A stretch of DNA of 64,000 nucleotides from Microbacterium esteraromaticum (GCF_900163815.1 NZ_FUKO01000019.1:310001-374000), one strand, 5' to 3'; numbered from the stretch's first letter, positions 39,598 through 48,548 are shown. The notes: generated by a model from the sequence alone, not told the origin. Translations and numbers: made by a program.

Positions 39598-40029
39598 TCA
39601 GTAGTCGCGGATTTCCGGGCCCAATTCCCAGGGTTCACGGCCGACGTACTCAGCGGCGGCATGGAAGACGGCGCTCTCGATGGCGATTCGGCGGTGCAGT
39701 GCGTCGTCGTGCCCCTTCGGCAGCATCCGCTCGATGGGAACCCGATACAGCGAAACCCGGCGTGCAGCATGGTCGACCCGCCAGCGCGGGATGCCGTCGT
39801 CGCGATCATGCGTCGGCATCGCCGTGATGTCGAAGGTCACCTCACGGAGCTCTTCCCATGCGCTGCGCAGGAACTCGACCGCGCTGCCGACGGTGATCTC
39901 GAAGCGATCCAGCCGCCCATCCAACGGCGCGAGAGGCGGGCGCACGACTTCGCTGCGCCCCAAGCGGCCATGTCGGCCGTGGCGTGCTGCGCGGGGCCGA
40001 TCGGCGTGCAGCGGGCGACGAGGGGACAT
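39598..40029 (-). CDS. Metallopeptidase-fold (zincin) protein without the HExxH motif
   Basis: A 143-residue protein of the family represented by Rv3259 near whiB2 (metallopeptidase family, PF06262-like). The core is recognisable: DRFEITVGSAVEFLRSAWEELREVTFDITAMP and VSLYRVPIERM. The zinc helix, normally HExxH, reads ESAVFHAAAEYVG here. His is present once but the HE pair is missing, so catalysis is doubtful. ATG 40029 is chosen because TAGACT sits 7 bases upstream; 13 extra residues of a longer frame are rejected. It is divergent from DUF3499 across a 68-base gap. Confidence 0.75.
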   Translation of the reverse strand: MSPRRPLHADRPRAARHGRHGRLGRSEVVRPPLAPLDGRLDRFEITVGSAVEFLRSAWEELREVTFDITAMPTHDRDDGIPRWRVDHAARRVSLYRVPIERMLPKGHDDALHRRIAIESAVFHAAAEYVGREPWELGPEIRDY

Positions 40030-40036
40030 GTCCGAA

Positions 40037-40042
40037 AGTCTA
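40037..40042 (-). promoter_or_regulatory. -10 box TAGACT for the metallopeptidase-fold gene
   Basis: On the minus strand TAGACT ends 7 bases before the ATG at 40029. No ribosome-binding site is seen; probable leaderless start. Confidence 0.5.
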
Positions 40043-40084
40043 GGCGCTGCCGCGCGGCAGCAGGGCATCTGACGGCTCGCCGCC

Positions 40085-40090
40085 TACGCT
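40085..40090 (+). promoter_or_regulatory. -10 box TACGCT for DUF3499
   Basis: TACGCT ends 7 bases before the ATG at 40098. The gap GAGAGAG could also serve as a weak ribosome-binding site. It is divergent from the box at 40037. Confidence 0.5.
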
Positions 40091-40097
40091 GAGAGAG

Positions 40098-40304
40098 ATG
40101 GACGAGAGACTGTGCTCAAAGGTGGCCTGTGCCCGCGAGGCCGTGGCGACGCTGACGTTCGACTACGGTGACCAGATGGCCGCTCTCGGCCCGCTCGGCC
40201 CCGGCGGTGATCCGCACGCGCATGATCTGTGCGCCCAGCACGCCGATCGTCTCTCGGTCCCGGCAGGCTGGCTCGTCGTGCGCCACGAGGCGCTGCGCAG
40301 CTGA
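40098..40304 (+). CDS. DUF3499 family small protein
   Basis: A 68-residue protein. LCSKVACAREAVATLTFDYGDQMAALGPL and HAHDLCAQHADRLSVPAGWLVVRHE match the DUF3499 core seen in Rv3258c of mycobacteria. Three cysteines and several histidines (C-X4-C and C-X2-H) suggest a small zinc-binding fold. Function is unknown. It is always found near manA and whiB2, which supports both this call and the actinobacterial origin of the segment. It ends 2 bases from the RDD gene on the other strand. Confidence 0.88.
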   Translation: MDERLCSKVACAREAVATLTFDYGDQMAALGPLGPGGDPHAHDLCAQHADRLSVPAGWLVVRHEALRS

Positions 40305-40306
40305 AA

Positions 40307-41116
40307 TCAGATCCGGATGCGGCGGCCGGTCAGACGCTCAGCCCGGTCATCGGCGATGGTCAAGGCGCGCTGCTCGCGCTGACGGCGCAGCACGGTCACA
40401 CCCAGCAGAAGCTCTTCGGGAGAGACCGCAGGGATGGGCGACACGAACGCGCTCACCTCGGTGGCGAGGCTCTGAGCGACGCGCACCCGTGCTGAGGGCG
40501 AGAGCCGAGGTGCACTGGCGAGGAACTGCGAGATGCGTCGCGCCAGCCGATCAGGCAGACGCGCCACATCGGCGATGGGGGCCCACTCCGACAGCGATGC
40601 GGGCAGGTAGGGCTGATGATCGGGGAGAGCCGGCGTGCGCACGCGCTGCGAATAGGTGCCGGCGACGAGATCGCCGAGGCGCTGTGACCGCGACGTGAGC
40701 GCTCCGGTGATCACCGCGGCGCCGCCGAACGTGAAATAGATCTCGAGCACGCCGATCAGCGCGCGGATGAACGTGTGCCGGAAGGTGATGGCGCCGCCGT
40801 CGATGCGCACGATGCGACCGCCGACCGCGAGCTTGCCCACGCTGCGGCCGCGCATCGCCATCTCGACGGTGATCGGCAGCACCAGGAAGCTCACCACGAC
40901 CGCCCAGATCGAGAACATGGCGAACAGGTCTTCGTCCATCAGACGCTGCGCCATCAGCCAGATCTGCAGGAAGATGAACGCGAGGAAGACCGCGAAGCTG
41001 ATCAGCATGTCGATCAGCGCGCCGCCCGCGCGAAGGATGAACCCCACTGGCTGCACGTCGATCGCGACGGCTTCTCCGGAGAGGATCTCCTGTTCATCGG
41101 CAATCGCTGTGGACAT
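40307..41116 (-). CDS. RDD family membrane protein
   Basis: A 269-residue protein. The RDD region is residues about 22-165: VGFILRAGGALIDMLISFAVFLAFIFLQIW, then MRGRSVGKLAVGGRIVRIDGG and LGDLVAGTYSQRV, with three membrane segments. The arginine and aspartate after which the family is named are in LRAGGALIDM and QRLGDLV. A cytoplasmic helical region fills residues 170-269. RDD and SpoIIM genes sit together near the MoxR-DUF58 cluster in actinobacteria. The start codon overlaps that of the divergent SpoIIM gene within the palindrome CATG. Function unknown; transport is one possibility. Confidence 0.85.
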   Translation of the reverse strand: MSTAIADEQEILSGEAVAIDVQPVGFILRAGGALIDMLISFAVFLAFIFLQIWLMAQRLMDEDLFAMFSIWAVVVSFLVLPITVEMAMRGRSVGKLAVGGRIVRIDGGAITFRHTFIRALIGVLEIYFTFGGAAVITGALTSRSQRLGDLVAGTYSQRVRTPALPDHQPYLPASLSEWAPIADVARLPDRLARRISQFLASAPRLSPSARVRVAQSLATEVSAFVSPIPAVSPEELLLGVTVLRRQREQRALTIADDRAERLTGRRIRI

Positions 41117-42122
41117 GAGTACAGTAAATCAGGTGGATGCCGATGCCTTGACCGATGCGCGCCGACCCGAGTGGGAACGGCTGGATGCGCTCAGCCGAAA
41201 GCGCGATCTCAGCGGGGCGGAGGTGGACGAGCTGATCATGCGGTATCGCGCAGCATCCGCGGATCTGGCCGAGCTGAAGACCTCGGTCGGCGATTCACCG
41301 CAGGGCGCCTATCTCTCGACCATTCTGGCAGCGGCGCGTCTGCGCTTCACCGGTGCGTCCGACAACTTCCTCGCGCAAGCCGCGCGCTTCTTCACCCTGC
41401 AGCTGCCGGCGGCGCTGTACCGCATCCGCTGGACGACAGCGGTGATCGCCGTGGCCTTCGTGCTGACGATCGTGCTGACGGCCGCGTGGATCGCCTCGGA
41501 TCCGTCGCGGATCGCGGCGCTCGGCGAACCGGAGGTGCTGAAGAAATACGCCGAAGAGGACTTCGTGAACTATTACGAGCCGATGGCCTCGTTCGCGGGA
41601 GTGGTGTGGTTCAACAACGCCTGGATCGCCATGCAGTGCGTGCTCTTCGGGGTCACGGGGCTGTGGCCGCTGTGGATGCTGATGCAGAACGCCGTCGGTC
41701 TCGGCGTCTCCACCGCGGTGATGTCCGCGTATGGACAGCTCGACACGATGATCCTGCACATCCTGCCGCACGGGATGCTGGAGCTCACGGCGATCTTCGT
41801 CGCGGCGGCAGCCGGTCTGCATGTCTTCTGGGCATGGGCCGTGCCTGGACGGCGCACTCGGGGTGAGGCCCTGGCCGCCGAGGGGCGGGCACTCGCGACC
41901 GTCGCGATCGGACTGGTCTTCGTCTTGCTGCTCTCCGGTCTCGTCGAAGGATTCGTGACCGGTTCTGCGCTGCCGTGGCCCGTGAAGATCGGCATCGGCG
42001 CGGCCGCACTCGCGGTGTTCCTCGGCTACATGCTCATCATCGGGCGGCGTGCTGTCCGCGGCGGCGAGAGTGGAGACCTGATCGAATACGAGGCGGGCAC
42101 ACCGACCCTCACGGCCGGCTGA
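41115..42122 (+). CDS. Stage II sporulation protein M (SpoIIM) family membrane protein
   Basis: A 335-residue protein with a soluble N-terminal region (1-95) and five or six membrane segments. The family-typical FAGVVWFNNAWIAMQCVLFGVTGLWPLWMLMQNAVGLG and LPHGMLELTAIFVAAAAGLHVFWAW are clear (HGMLE with the conserved Glu). Despite the name, the family is widespread in non-sporulating actinobacteria and is found next to RDD and MoxR-DUF58 genes. ATG 41115 overlaps the divergent RDD start by 2 bases, and neither gene has a ribosome-binding site there; a GTG at 41133 is a possible later start. Confidence 0.86.
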   Translation: MSTVNQVDADALTDARRPEWERLDALSRKRDLSGAEVDELIMRYRAASADLAELKTSVGDSPQGAYLSTILAAARLRFTGASDNFLAQAARFFTLQLPAALYRIRWTTAVIAVAFVLTIVLTAAWIASDPSRIAALGEPEVLKKYAEEDFVNYYEPMASFAGVVWFNNAWIAMQCVLFGVTGLWPLWMLMQNAVGLGVSTAVMSAYGQLDTMILHILPHGMLELTAIFVAAAAGLHVFWAWAVPGRRTRGEALAAEGRALATVAIGLVFVLLLSGLVEGFVTGSALPWPVKIGIGAAALAVFLGYMLIIGRRAVRGGESGDLIEYEAGTPTLTAG

Positions 42123-42145
42123 GGTCGACGCCCGAGCCCGCGAGA

Positions 42146-42904
42146 TCAGTCGATCGGCTTGCTGTCGAACAGCGCCTTGTAGGCGAAGCCGGCGAGCATC
42201 GCACCGACGACGGGGAACACCAGGAACACCCACAGCTGCGACAGCGGCTCCACTCCGCCGTAGATGGCGGTGGCGATCGAGCGAGCAGGGTTCACCGAGC
42301 TGAAATCCACCGGCAGAGAGACCAGGTGGATCAGCGTCAGCGTCAGACCGATGGCGATGCCGGCGAACGGCGTGCCGCGCTCCGGATGCGTCACGCCAAG
42401 AAAAACCAGCAGGAAGAAGCCGGTGAGGATGACTTCGATGATGATCGCCGCCAGCATCCCGAACCCGCCCGGCGAGAGCGGGCCCCAGCCGTTGCTGGCG
42501 AATCCGGCATCCTGCGCGGTGGTCAGCCACGCGTCGGGACCGAACATGCCGATCAGGTTCAACGCCGTCGAGGCGATCACTCCGCCGACGACCTGCGACA
42601 CGATGTAGGGTGCGGCGTCGCGCCACGGAATCCGCCCGGAGGCTGCCGCCCCCAGGGTGACTGCAGGGTTGAAATGACCGCCCGAGAGCGGTGCGAACGC
42701 GTAGAAGGCGACGAGGAGCGCGAGACCGAAGGCCAGTGCGATCGCAACGTAGACCGCAGAGTTCGCACCGGGATCGGTGAAGTGCTTCGAGGCGAACAGA
42801 GCTGTGCCGACGCCGCCGAAGACGAGCAGAAATGTGCCGAACCCCTCAGCGGCGAGCTTCGCGCCGAGCGAGGGGACAGCCGCGGCGGTGGATGACACAG
42901 ACAT
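42146..42904 (-). CDS. Aquaporin, AqpZ-like MIP channel
   Basis: A 252-residue channel with six membrane helices and both pore motifs: SGGHFNPAVT (NPA at 79-81) and SSVNPARS. GGHFNPAVTLGAAASGR resembles water-selective AqpZ proteins more than glycerol facilitators. The ribosome-binding site GAGGAAC lies upstream of the ATG. Water is the default cargo. Because catalase and FurA follow on the same strand, hydrogen peroxide entry or exit is possible, but nothing in the sequence decides that. Confidence 0.9.
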   Translation of the reverse strand: MSVSSTAAAVPSLGAKLAAEGFGTFLLVFGGVGTALFASKHFTDPGANSAVYVAIALAFGLALLVAFYAFAPLSGGHFNPAVTLGAAASGRIPWRDAAPYIVSQVVGGVIASTALNLIGMFGPDAWLTTAQDAGFASNGWGPLSPGGFGMLAAIIIEVILTGFFLLVFLGVTHPERGTPFAGIAIGLTLTLIHLVSLPVDFSSVNPARSIATAIYGGVEPLSQLWVFLVFPVVGAMLAGFAYKALFDSKPID

Positions 42905-42991
42905 CTCTTCGTGTTCCTCTCATGCGCACTCGGCGGGTGTCGAGCACCATCACATCGTGGCCCATCGTCATCGGCCTCCGCCGCGGACACG

Positions 42992-43035
42992 CCGAAGCGC
43001 CCTCCGCCGCGCGGTGCGGGAGAAGGGCGCTTCGG
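42992..43035 (-). terminator. Terminator hairpin after katA
   Basis: CCGAAGCGCCCT (42992-43003) pairs with AGGGCGCTTCGG (43024-43035) to give a 12-bp perfect stem with a 20-base loop. It lies 14 bases beyond the katA stop in the minus direction and ahead of the aquaporin gene. Confidence 0.65.
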
Positions 43036-43049
43036 ATCGTTTGGGTGAC

Positions 43050-44546
43050 TCAGTCGCCGACACCGACCGGCTCGGGCTCGCCGACCGGTGCGCCCGCGAG
43101 AGCACGCAGCTGCTGGCCGAGCTGCTCGTCGACCTGGCCCCAGTACCAGAAGAAGCGCTCCTGGATGGCGGGGACGGTCAGGGCGTTGTACTGGCCGACC
43201 AGGGTTTGGACGAAGCGCTCACGCTGCTCATCGTCGAAGACCTCGCGGTACAGCGTGCCGGGCTGGCCGAAGTCATCGTCTTCGGGACGCAGCGTGGCAG
43301 CAGAGCGGACGAGGTCGCCGTCGCTCTCCCAGCTGGCCTCCACCCCGCGGGCCGGATCGGCCTCGGGGCCGCCAGCGGCGCCGTAGGAGTTCGGCGTGTA
43401 CACGCGGTGCGCAGGCCCATTGAAGTGGTACTGCATCTGGCCCTCGTGCATGTAGTTGCTGACCTCAGCCGCGTGCGGCTGGTTCACCGGCAGCTGGTTG
43501 AAGTTCGCACCGATGCGGTAGCGCTGCGCGTCAGCGTAGGAGAACACACGAGCCATCAGCATCTTGTCGGGAGAGATGCCGGTGCCGGGCACCTGGTTGC
43601 CGGGGGAGAATGCCGCCTGCTCGATCTGGGCGAAGAAGTTCTCCGGGTTGCGGTTCAGAGTGAACGTGCCCACCTTGATGCGCGGGTAGTCCTTCTTCGA
43701 CCAGGTCTTGGTCAGGTCGAACGGGTTGAAGCGGTAGGTCTTCGCCTCTTCATAGGGCATGACCTGCACGTAGACGTCCCACTTCGGGAAGTCGCCGCGG
43801 TCGATCGCATCGAAGAGGTCACGACGGTAGTAGTCGGAGTCCTCACCGGCGATGCGCTCGGCTTCGCCGGCCGACATCCGCTCGACGCCCTGCTGGGAGA
43901 GGAAGTGGTACTTGACCCAGAAGCGCTCGCCTTCGGCGTTGACCCACTGGTAGGTGTGCGAGCCGTAGCCGTTCAGGTGACGCCAGCTCTGCGAGAGGCC
44001 GCGGTCGCCCATGACGTACGTCACCTGGTGTGCGGATTCGGGGGAGAGGGTCCAGAAGTCCCACTGCATGTCGGCGTTGCGCAGCCCAGAGTCGCCCAGT
44101 CGCTTCTGCGAGTGGATGAAGTCCGGGAACTTGATCGCGTCGCGGAGGAAGAACGTCGGGGTGTTGTTGCCGACGATGTCGAGGTTGCCCTCGCTCGTGT
44201 AGAAGCGCAGCGAGAAGCCGCGCACGTCGCGCCACGTGTCCGGAGAGCCCTGCTCGCCGGCGACGGAGGAGAAGCGCAGCAGCGTCTCTGCCTTGGCGCC
44301 CGGCTGGAACACGGCCGCACGGGTGTACTGCGAGACGTCTTCGGTCACCTCGAACTCGCCGAATGCGCCGCCGCCCTTGGCGTGCGGGTTGCGCTCGGGC
44401 ACGCGCTCGCGGTTGAACGAGGCGAGCTTTTCGACCAGGTACCGGTCGTGCAGCGCCGTGACGCCGTCGGCGCCGACGGTGAGCGAATGAGCATCGCTCG
44501 CGACGGGAGTGCCTGTCTGTGTGGTGGTTGCGGGCTTGTCAGCCAT
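43050..44546 (-). CDS. katA: Monofunctional heme catalase
   Basis: A 498-residue catalase of small-subunit length. The catalytic histidine is His55 in [17 protein letters not shown]. The asparagine is Asn128 in [20 protein letters not shown]. The heme-ligand tyrosine lies in [15 protein letters not shown] (R-x-F-x-Y). It breaks H2O2 into water and oxygen in the cytoplasm. It overlaps the FurA gene by 8 bases at its start, so both are in one operon with FurA first. That arrangement suggests peroxide-dependent control of katA. Confidence 0.96.
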   Translation of the reverse strand: MADKPATTTQTGTPVASDAHSLTVGADGVTALHDRYLVEKLASFNRERVPERNPHAKGGGAFGEFEVTEDVSQYTRAAVFQPGAKAETLLRFSSVAGEQGSPDTWRDVRGFSLRFYTSEGNLDIVGNNTPTFFLRDAIKFPDFIHSQKRLGDSGLRNADMQWDFWTLSPESAHQVTYVMGDRGLSQSWRHLNGYGSHTYQWVNAEGERFWVKYHFLSQQGVERMSAGEAERIAGEDSDYYRRDLFDAIDRGDFPKWDVYVQVMPYEEAKTYRFNPFDLTKTWSKKDYPRIKVGTFTLNRNPENFFAQIEQAAFSPGNQVPGTGISPDKMLMARVFSYADAQRYRIGANFNQLPVNQPHAAEVSNYMHEGQMQYHFNGPAHRVYTPNSYGAAGGPEADPARGVEASWESDGDLVRSAATLRPEDDDFGQPGTLYREVFDDEQRERFVQTLVGQYNALTVPAIQERFFWYWGQVDEQLGQQLRALAGAPVGEPEPVGVGD

Positions 44547-44979
44547 TGCCGTTCCTTTCGCATTCGGGACAGAGAGCTCGGTAGGTCACCGCGGCTTCGA
44601 GGATTCGCATGCCGTGGTCGTGAGAGGGGTGCAGGCAGGGGGCCGCGCCCACCGCGCAGGCCACGTCTTCGACGCGGCCGCAGCTGACGCACTGCACATG
44701 GTGGTGATTGTCGTCGTGCTGCAGCTCGTAGAGCGCGCTGCCGACGTCGGGAAGGCTCACTCGGCGCACGATGCCAGCGCTAGTGAGGTCGTTGAGGATG
44801 CCGTGCACAGTGGCCTGCGCGATCCCGGGCAGGGAATGGCGGATGCCGGAGAAGACGGCTTCTGCGGAGGCATGCGGCTGCTGATGCAGCGCACTGAGCA
44901 CATGCACCCGCTGATTTGTCACGCGCAGTCCTGCCCCGCGCAGCTGCGTGGGAAAGTCGATGACGGTGTCGGCGGGCAT
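44539..44979 (-). CDS. furA: FurA-type peroxide-responsive Fur-family repressor
   Basis: A 146-residue Fur-family protein. The N-terminal winged helix carries [26 protein letters not shown]. The metal-binding C-terminal half has [18 protein letters not shown] and YRALCPEC, with two CxxC pairs for structural zinc. Actinobacterial FurA proteins repress a following catalase gene, as seen with katG in mycobacteria, and dissociate on peroxide or heme. Here the partner is katA, overlapped by 8 bases. GGTGGAGGC lies before the ATG. An AT-rich stretch upstream (44990-45030) is the probable operator and promoter. Confidence 0.9.
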   Translation of the reverse strand: MPADTVIDFPTQLRGAGLRVTNQRVHVLSALHQQPHASAEAVFSGIRHSLPGIAQATVHGILNDLTSAGIVRRVSLPDVGSALYELQHDDNHHHVQCVSCGRVEDVACAVGAAPCLHPSHDHGMRILEAAVTYRALCPECERNGNG

Positions 44980-44984
44980 GCCTC

Positions 44985-45029
44985 CACCTTAGCTTATTCT
45001 GACTAATTCGTAAAAAGGAACGATTCCGA
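44985..45029 (-). promoter_or_regulatory. AT-rich furA-katA promoter and probable operator
   Basis: The gap between furA and the DUF58 stop is unusually AT-rich for this genome (TTTTTACGAATTAGTCAGAATAAG on the minus strand spans about 44995-45018, given here only in part). The TGACTAATTC core on the plus strand recalls the FurA box of actinobacteria. I could not place -35 and -10 with certainty. Confidence 0.4.
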
Positions 45030-46337
45030 TCAGAGCCGCCCGGCTGCCTTCAGCTCGAGGTAGCGATCGGCGATCTTCGGCGGCAGCTGGTCGGGATCAG
45101 AAGCGATGGCCTCGCCGCCCGCGCGGCGGATCGCATCCGCGACGTTCTGCGCGTCACGCATGGTCTGCTCGGCGGCCGCAGCGAGATAGACGTCGATCCG
45201 AGAGTCGCGTTGGCGCGCCAGGTCCCCGATCGAATCGTCAGTGACGGAGCCGACCAGCACGGTCGTGGCACGAGAGGCATCGGGAAAAGCACCGAGGAAT
45301 CCGCGCGCTGATTCCGCTGCATCCTGCGCGGTCAGCACCACGATCAGCGACGGCCGGGTCGTCAGAGTGCGGATCGCGGCGAACGCCCCCGACCAATCCG
45401 TGTCGACCAGGCGCGCATGCACAGGCGACATCGCATCGGTGAGCGCCGGCAGCAGCGCGACGCCGTCCACACCCGTGACACGGGCGCGCGGTACGCGGTC
45501 ATACATCAGCAGGTGCACATGATCACCCGCGCGTGAGGCGAGTGCAGCAAGCAGCAGTGCGGCCTCGAGCGAGGCGTCCAGGCGCGTGCCGTCGCCGACG
45601 CGGGCAGCGGCCGTGCGCCCGGTGTCGATGAGGATGACCACGTGCCGGTCGCGCTCCGGTCGCCAGGTGCGCAGCATCGTCGTGCCTGCGCGCGCGGTCG
45701 CCCGCCAATCGATCGATCGGATGTCATCACCGCGCACGTACTCGCGCAGCGAATCGAACTCGGTGCCCTGGCCGCGCACCTGGATCGACGTGTTCCCATC
45801 CAGCTCGCGCAGCCGGGCGAGCCTCGAAGGCAGATGCTTGCGCGAGGTGAACGCGGGCAGCACCCGCAGCGGACCCCGCACATCATGCCGCGCCTGACGG
45901 CCGGCGATGCCGAGCGGCCCGCGTGCGCGCAGAACGACGAAGTCGCTCGTCAGTTCACCGCGACGCCGGGGGAGCAGCGGCACCTGCACGCGAGTGCGCT
46001 CACCGACGGGAACAGTGATCTGCTCTCGACGCTGCGGGGCGCCGGCGGTGGGCTGCCATGCATCCCGCAGCTGCCCGCGGATGGTGCGGCTGCCGATGTT
46101 TTGCACGGCGACGCTGGTCATCACCGGCTCTCCCAGCCGTGCACGCGTGGGAACCCGCCGGGTGATCACGACGGTGCGCGGACTGGCAGCGAGGACGACA
46201 TCCAGTGTGACCAGCACCGCGCACAGCAGCATCCAGAGACCGAACACCGCCCACGCCGGCACGCCGGCCGCGCTCAGCAGCACGGTCGGAACGATCCCCA
46301 GCGCGATCAGCGGCGCCAGCAAGGCAGTGACGTACAT
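45030..46337 (-). CDS. DUF58 family protein
   Basis: A 435-residue protein with two N-terminal membrane helices (YVTALLAPLIALGIVPTVLLSA and WAVFGLWMLLCAVLVTLDVVL) and an external or cytoplasmic domain. The family signature is EYVRGDDIRSIDWRATARAGTTMLRTW and, later, VVILIDTGRTAA, the metal-ion-dependent adhesion-like strand of the vWA fold. DUF58 proteins work with MoxR ATPases. It is the last gene of the five-gene minus-strand operon and starts 1 base after the moxR stop. The ATG at 46337 is preferred over one 25 codons upstream. Confidence 0.87.
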   Translation of the reverse strand: MYVTALLAPLIALGIVPTVLLSAAGVPAWAVFGLWMLLCAVLVTLDVVLAASPRTVVITRRVPTRARLGEPVMTSVAVQNIGSRTIRGQLRDAWQPTAGAPQRREQITVPVGERTRVQVPLLPRRRGELTSDFVVLRARGPLGIAGRQARHDVRGPLRVLPAFTSRKHLPSRLARLRELDGNTSIQVRGQGTEFDSLREYVRGDDIRSIDWRATARAGTTMLRTWRPERDRHVVILIDTGRTAAARVGDGTRLDASLEAALLLAALASRAGDHVHLLMYDRVPRARVTGVDGVALLPALTDAMSPVHARLVDTDWSGAFAAIRTLTTRPSLIVVLTAQDAAESARGFLGAFPDASRATTVLVGSVTDDSIGDLARQRDSRIDVYLAAAAEQTMRDAQNVADAIRRAGGEAIASDPDQLPPKIADRYLELKAAGRL

Positions 46338-46338
46338 C

Positions 46339-47322
46339 TCAGATCGGCACCCGCGTCTGCTGCACGACCGACTGCAGCACCGCATCCGCTGACACGCCTT
46401 CCATCTGCGCATCGGGCCGCAGCTGCAGACGGTGCCGCCAGGTGGGCATCAGCATTGTCTGGACGTGGTCGGGGGTAACCGCGGACGAGGCGTTCAGCCA
46501 TGCCCACGCCTTCGCGGCGGCGAGGAGTGCCGTGGACGCGCGCGGGCTGGCGCCGAGCTCGACCGAGGGCGACAGCCGCGTGGCGCGCGCGAGGTCGACG
46601 ACGTAGCCGAGCACATCGTCGGTGACGCGCACCCGTGCCGCCGCATCCTGCGCGGCGCGGATCTCATCGCCGCTGACGACGGCCTCGATGCCGGTCAGCA
46701 GCCGGGGCGAGAAGCCTCCGGCGTGCAGCCGCAGCACCTCTACCTCGGCATCGCGCTCTGGCATGCCGACGACGAGTTTCATCATGAAGCGGTCGAGTTG
46801 CGCTTCGGGAAGCGTGTAGGTGCCCTCGTGCTCGACCGGGTTCTGCGTCGCGGCGACGAGGAACGGGTCCGGCAGCGGACGGCTCAGGCCATCGGCGGAG
46901 ACCTGTCGCTCCTCCATGGCCTCCAGGAGCGCCGCCTGCGTCTTCGGCGGAGTGCGGTTGATCTCATCGGCGAGGAGGATATTCGTGAATACCGGTCCGG
47001 CGCGGAACTCGAACTCGCCGGTGCGTGCGTCGTACACCAGCGAGCCGGTGACGTCGCCTGGCATCAGGTCGGGAGTGAACTGCACGCGTTTCGTGTCGAG
47101 CCCGATCGCCCGCGCGAAACTGCGCACGAGAAGGGTCTTGGCAACGCCTGGCACCCCCTCCAACAGCACGTGGCCACGGGCGAGCAGCGCAACGAGGAGA
47201 CCGGTGACGGTGCCGGCCTGGCCGATTACAGCTTTGTCGACCTCGCTTCTGACGCGGTGCATCGCCTGACGCAGCGCCTCGTCGTCGGCGGGGGTGGCGG
47301 AGGGAATGCTCTCGTCGCTCAC
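46339..47322 (-). CDS. MoxR-type AAA+ ATPase
   Basis: A 327-residue AAA+ ATPase. Walker A GVPGVAKT follows HVLLEGV; Walker B is ILLADEINRTPPKTQAALLEAMEE; and QNPVEHEGTYTLPEAQLDRFMMK gives the sensor region of MoxR proteins. MoxR acts as a chaperone that readies a vWA or DUF58 partner, probably the product of the following gene. It lies between DUF4350 (4-base overlap) and DUF58 in a cluster conserved across actinobacteria (compare Rv3691-Rv3695). Confidence 0.93.
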   Translation of the reverse strand: MSDESIPSATPADDEALRQAMHRVRSEVDKAVIGQAGTVTGLLVALLARGHVLLEGVPGVAKTLLVRSFARAIGLDTKRVQFTPDLMPGDVTGSLVYDARTGEFEFRAGPVFTNILLADEINRTPPKTQAALLEAMEERQVSADGLSRPLPDPFLVAATQNPVEHEGTYTLPEAQLDRFMMKLVVGMPERDAEVEVLRLHAGGFSPRLLTGIEAVVSGDEIRAAQDAAARVRVTDDVLGYVVDLARATRLSPSVELGASPRASTALLAAAKAWAWLNASSAVTPDHVQTMLMPTWRHRLQLRPDAQMEGVSADAVLQSVVQQTRVPI

Positions 47323-48548
47323 GGGCGGTTCCTTTCGGTGTGGACGGTGTTCTCGACCGCAGTCTCGAGTTCGGCGAGCTTGCGGGCGAGGTCGATGAGG
47401 TCACGGTCGCTCTGCGGCAGCGGGCCGCCGAGCAGGTCGTACAGCGAGCCGCGCGGAACACCCAGACGATCGGATGCCGCATCGGCCACCTCCTGCGCGG
47501 TGGCGCGCGGGCTCAGGGCCAGGCGCGTGGCGAGGCGGGTCTGTGTTCCGGCGCGGATGGCTTCGGCCGCGTGGGGCGCGTCGGCCGCTTTCGCCGTCAG
47601 CCGGGCGCGCCCGTGCATGGTCTCCGACGCGCGCACGGTGACGGGCAGCGACTCGGCGACGAGGGCGCCGAAGCGTCGACCGCGCCACCAGATGGCCGCG
47701 AGCCCTGCCAGCAGCAGTAGCAGGATCGCCGGCGTCACCCAGTCCGGGGTGAGGGTGCCGAGCGTGTCGGGCGCGTCATCGGAACGGTCGGTGTCCTGGA
47801 ACGAGGGGACGTACCAGACGACGTGATCGGTCTGCGCCAGCAGTGCAAGCCCGAGCGCAGCGTTGCCGTTCTCGGCAAGATGCTCGTTGGAGAGCAGTGA
47901 GCCGCCCTCCAGCAGAGTGAGTGTGCGGCCCTCCTGGCTGGTGCGCAGCACGGCGGCATCACCCGCGCTGTCGCGGAAGCAGCCGTCAACGCCCGCGGCT
48001 GGTGTGAACAGGCGAGTCGCGTCGATGTCGCCGACACGGCTGAACTCCGGAAGATTGCACTGTGCGTCGACGGCATCGGCGTTGAACACCGTTTCGCCGA
48101 GGTCGAGGAGGCGCAGCATCCGCGAACTGCTGGTGAGGATCACCACGCGATCGGCGCTCTCGACCAGCTGCAGCGCAGCCTCGTCGCTGAGCGCCAGCGG
48201 GTCGGTCAGCACCAGTGTTGTATCGGTGCCGATCATCGCTTCGGCCTGCGTGCGACTGCGGGTGATCTCGATGTCGGTGCCCTGCTGGCGAACGATCTCC
48301 GCCAGTGCCTTCGCTCCGGACGGGCCGGGACTCTCCGGGTTGAGGGTGCCGCCGAGCTCGGGCGCTGCGGCGACGAAACGCGTGGCGAGCAGTGCTATTC
48401 CGATGAGGAGTGCGATCACGAAGACCCAGCCGAGGATGCGTCCTGTTCGGCCTCGGGGCCGGGGAGCCGCAGTGGAAGCCGGTGGTCTCTGGTCGGCGTC
48501 GGATGCCGATGACGCGAGTGGCTGAAGGGTCGGACCGGGGACGGTCAT
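47319..48548 (-). CDS. DUF4350 domain membrane protein
   Basis: A 409-residue protein. One membrane helix (GRILGWVFVIALLIGIALLATRFVAAAP) lies near the N terminus, then a domain with PGPSGAKALAEIVRQQGTDIEITRS. The family-specific ADRVVILTSSSRMLRLLDLG is followed by a second helix near residue 265 and a cytoplasmic tail. DUF4350 is a standing member of the MoxR-DUF58 group, and the gene overlaps moxR by 4 bases. The domain resembles periplasmic-side adaptor folds. Function unknown; a stress or wall role is often suggested for the cluster. Confidence 0.85.
   Translation of the reverse strand: MTVPGPTLQPLASSASDADQRPPASTAAPRPRGRTGRILGWVFVIALLIGIALLATRFVAAAPELGGTLNPESPGPSGAKALAEIVRQQGTDIEITRSRTQAEAMIGTDTTLVLTDPLALSDEAALQLVESADRVVILTSSSRMLRLLDLGETVFNADAVDAQCNLPEFSRVGDIDATRLFTPAAGVDGCFRDSAGDAAVLRTSQEGRTLTLLEGGSLLSNEHLAENGNAALGLALLAQTDHVVWYVPSFQDTDRSDDAPDTLGTLTPDWVTPAILLLLLAGLAAIWWRGRRFGALVAESLPVTVRASETMHGRARLTAKAADAPHAAEAIRAGTQTRLATRLALSPRATAQEVADAASDRLGVPRGSLYDLLGGPLPQSDRDLIDLARKLAELETAVENTVHTERNRP

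Noticed and set aside
42777-44687. A 636-codon plus-strand frame across katA
   Set aside because: It mirrors the catalase gene, whose motifs are complete on the minus strand. Its own translation has no recognisable domain.
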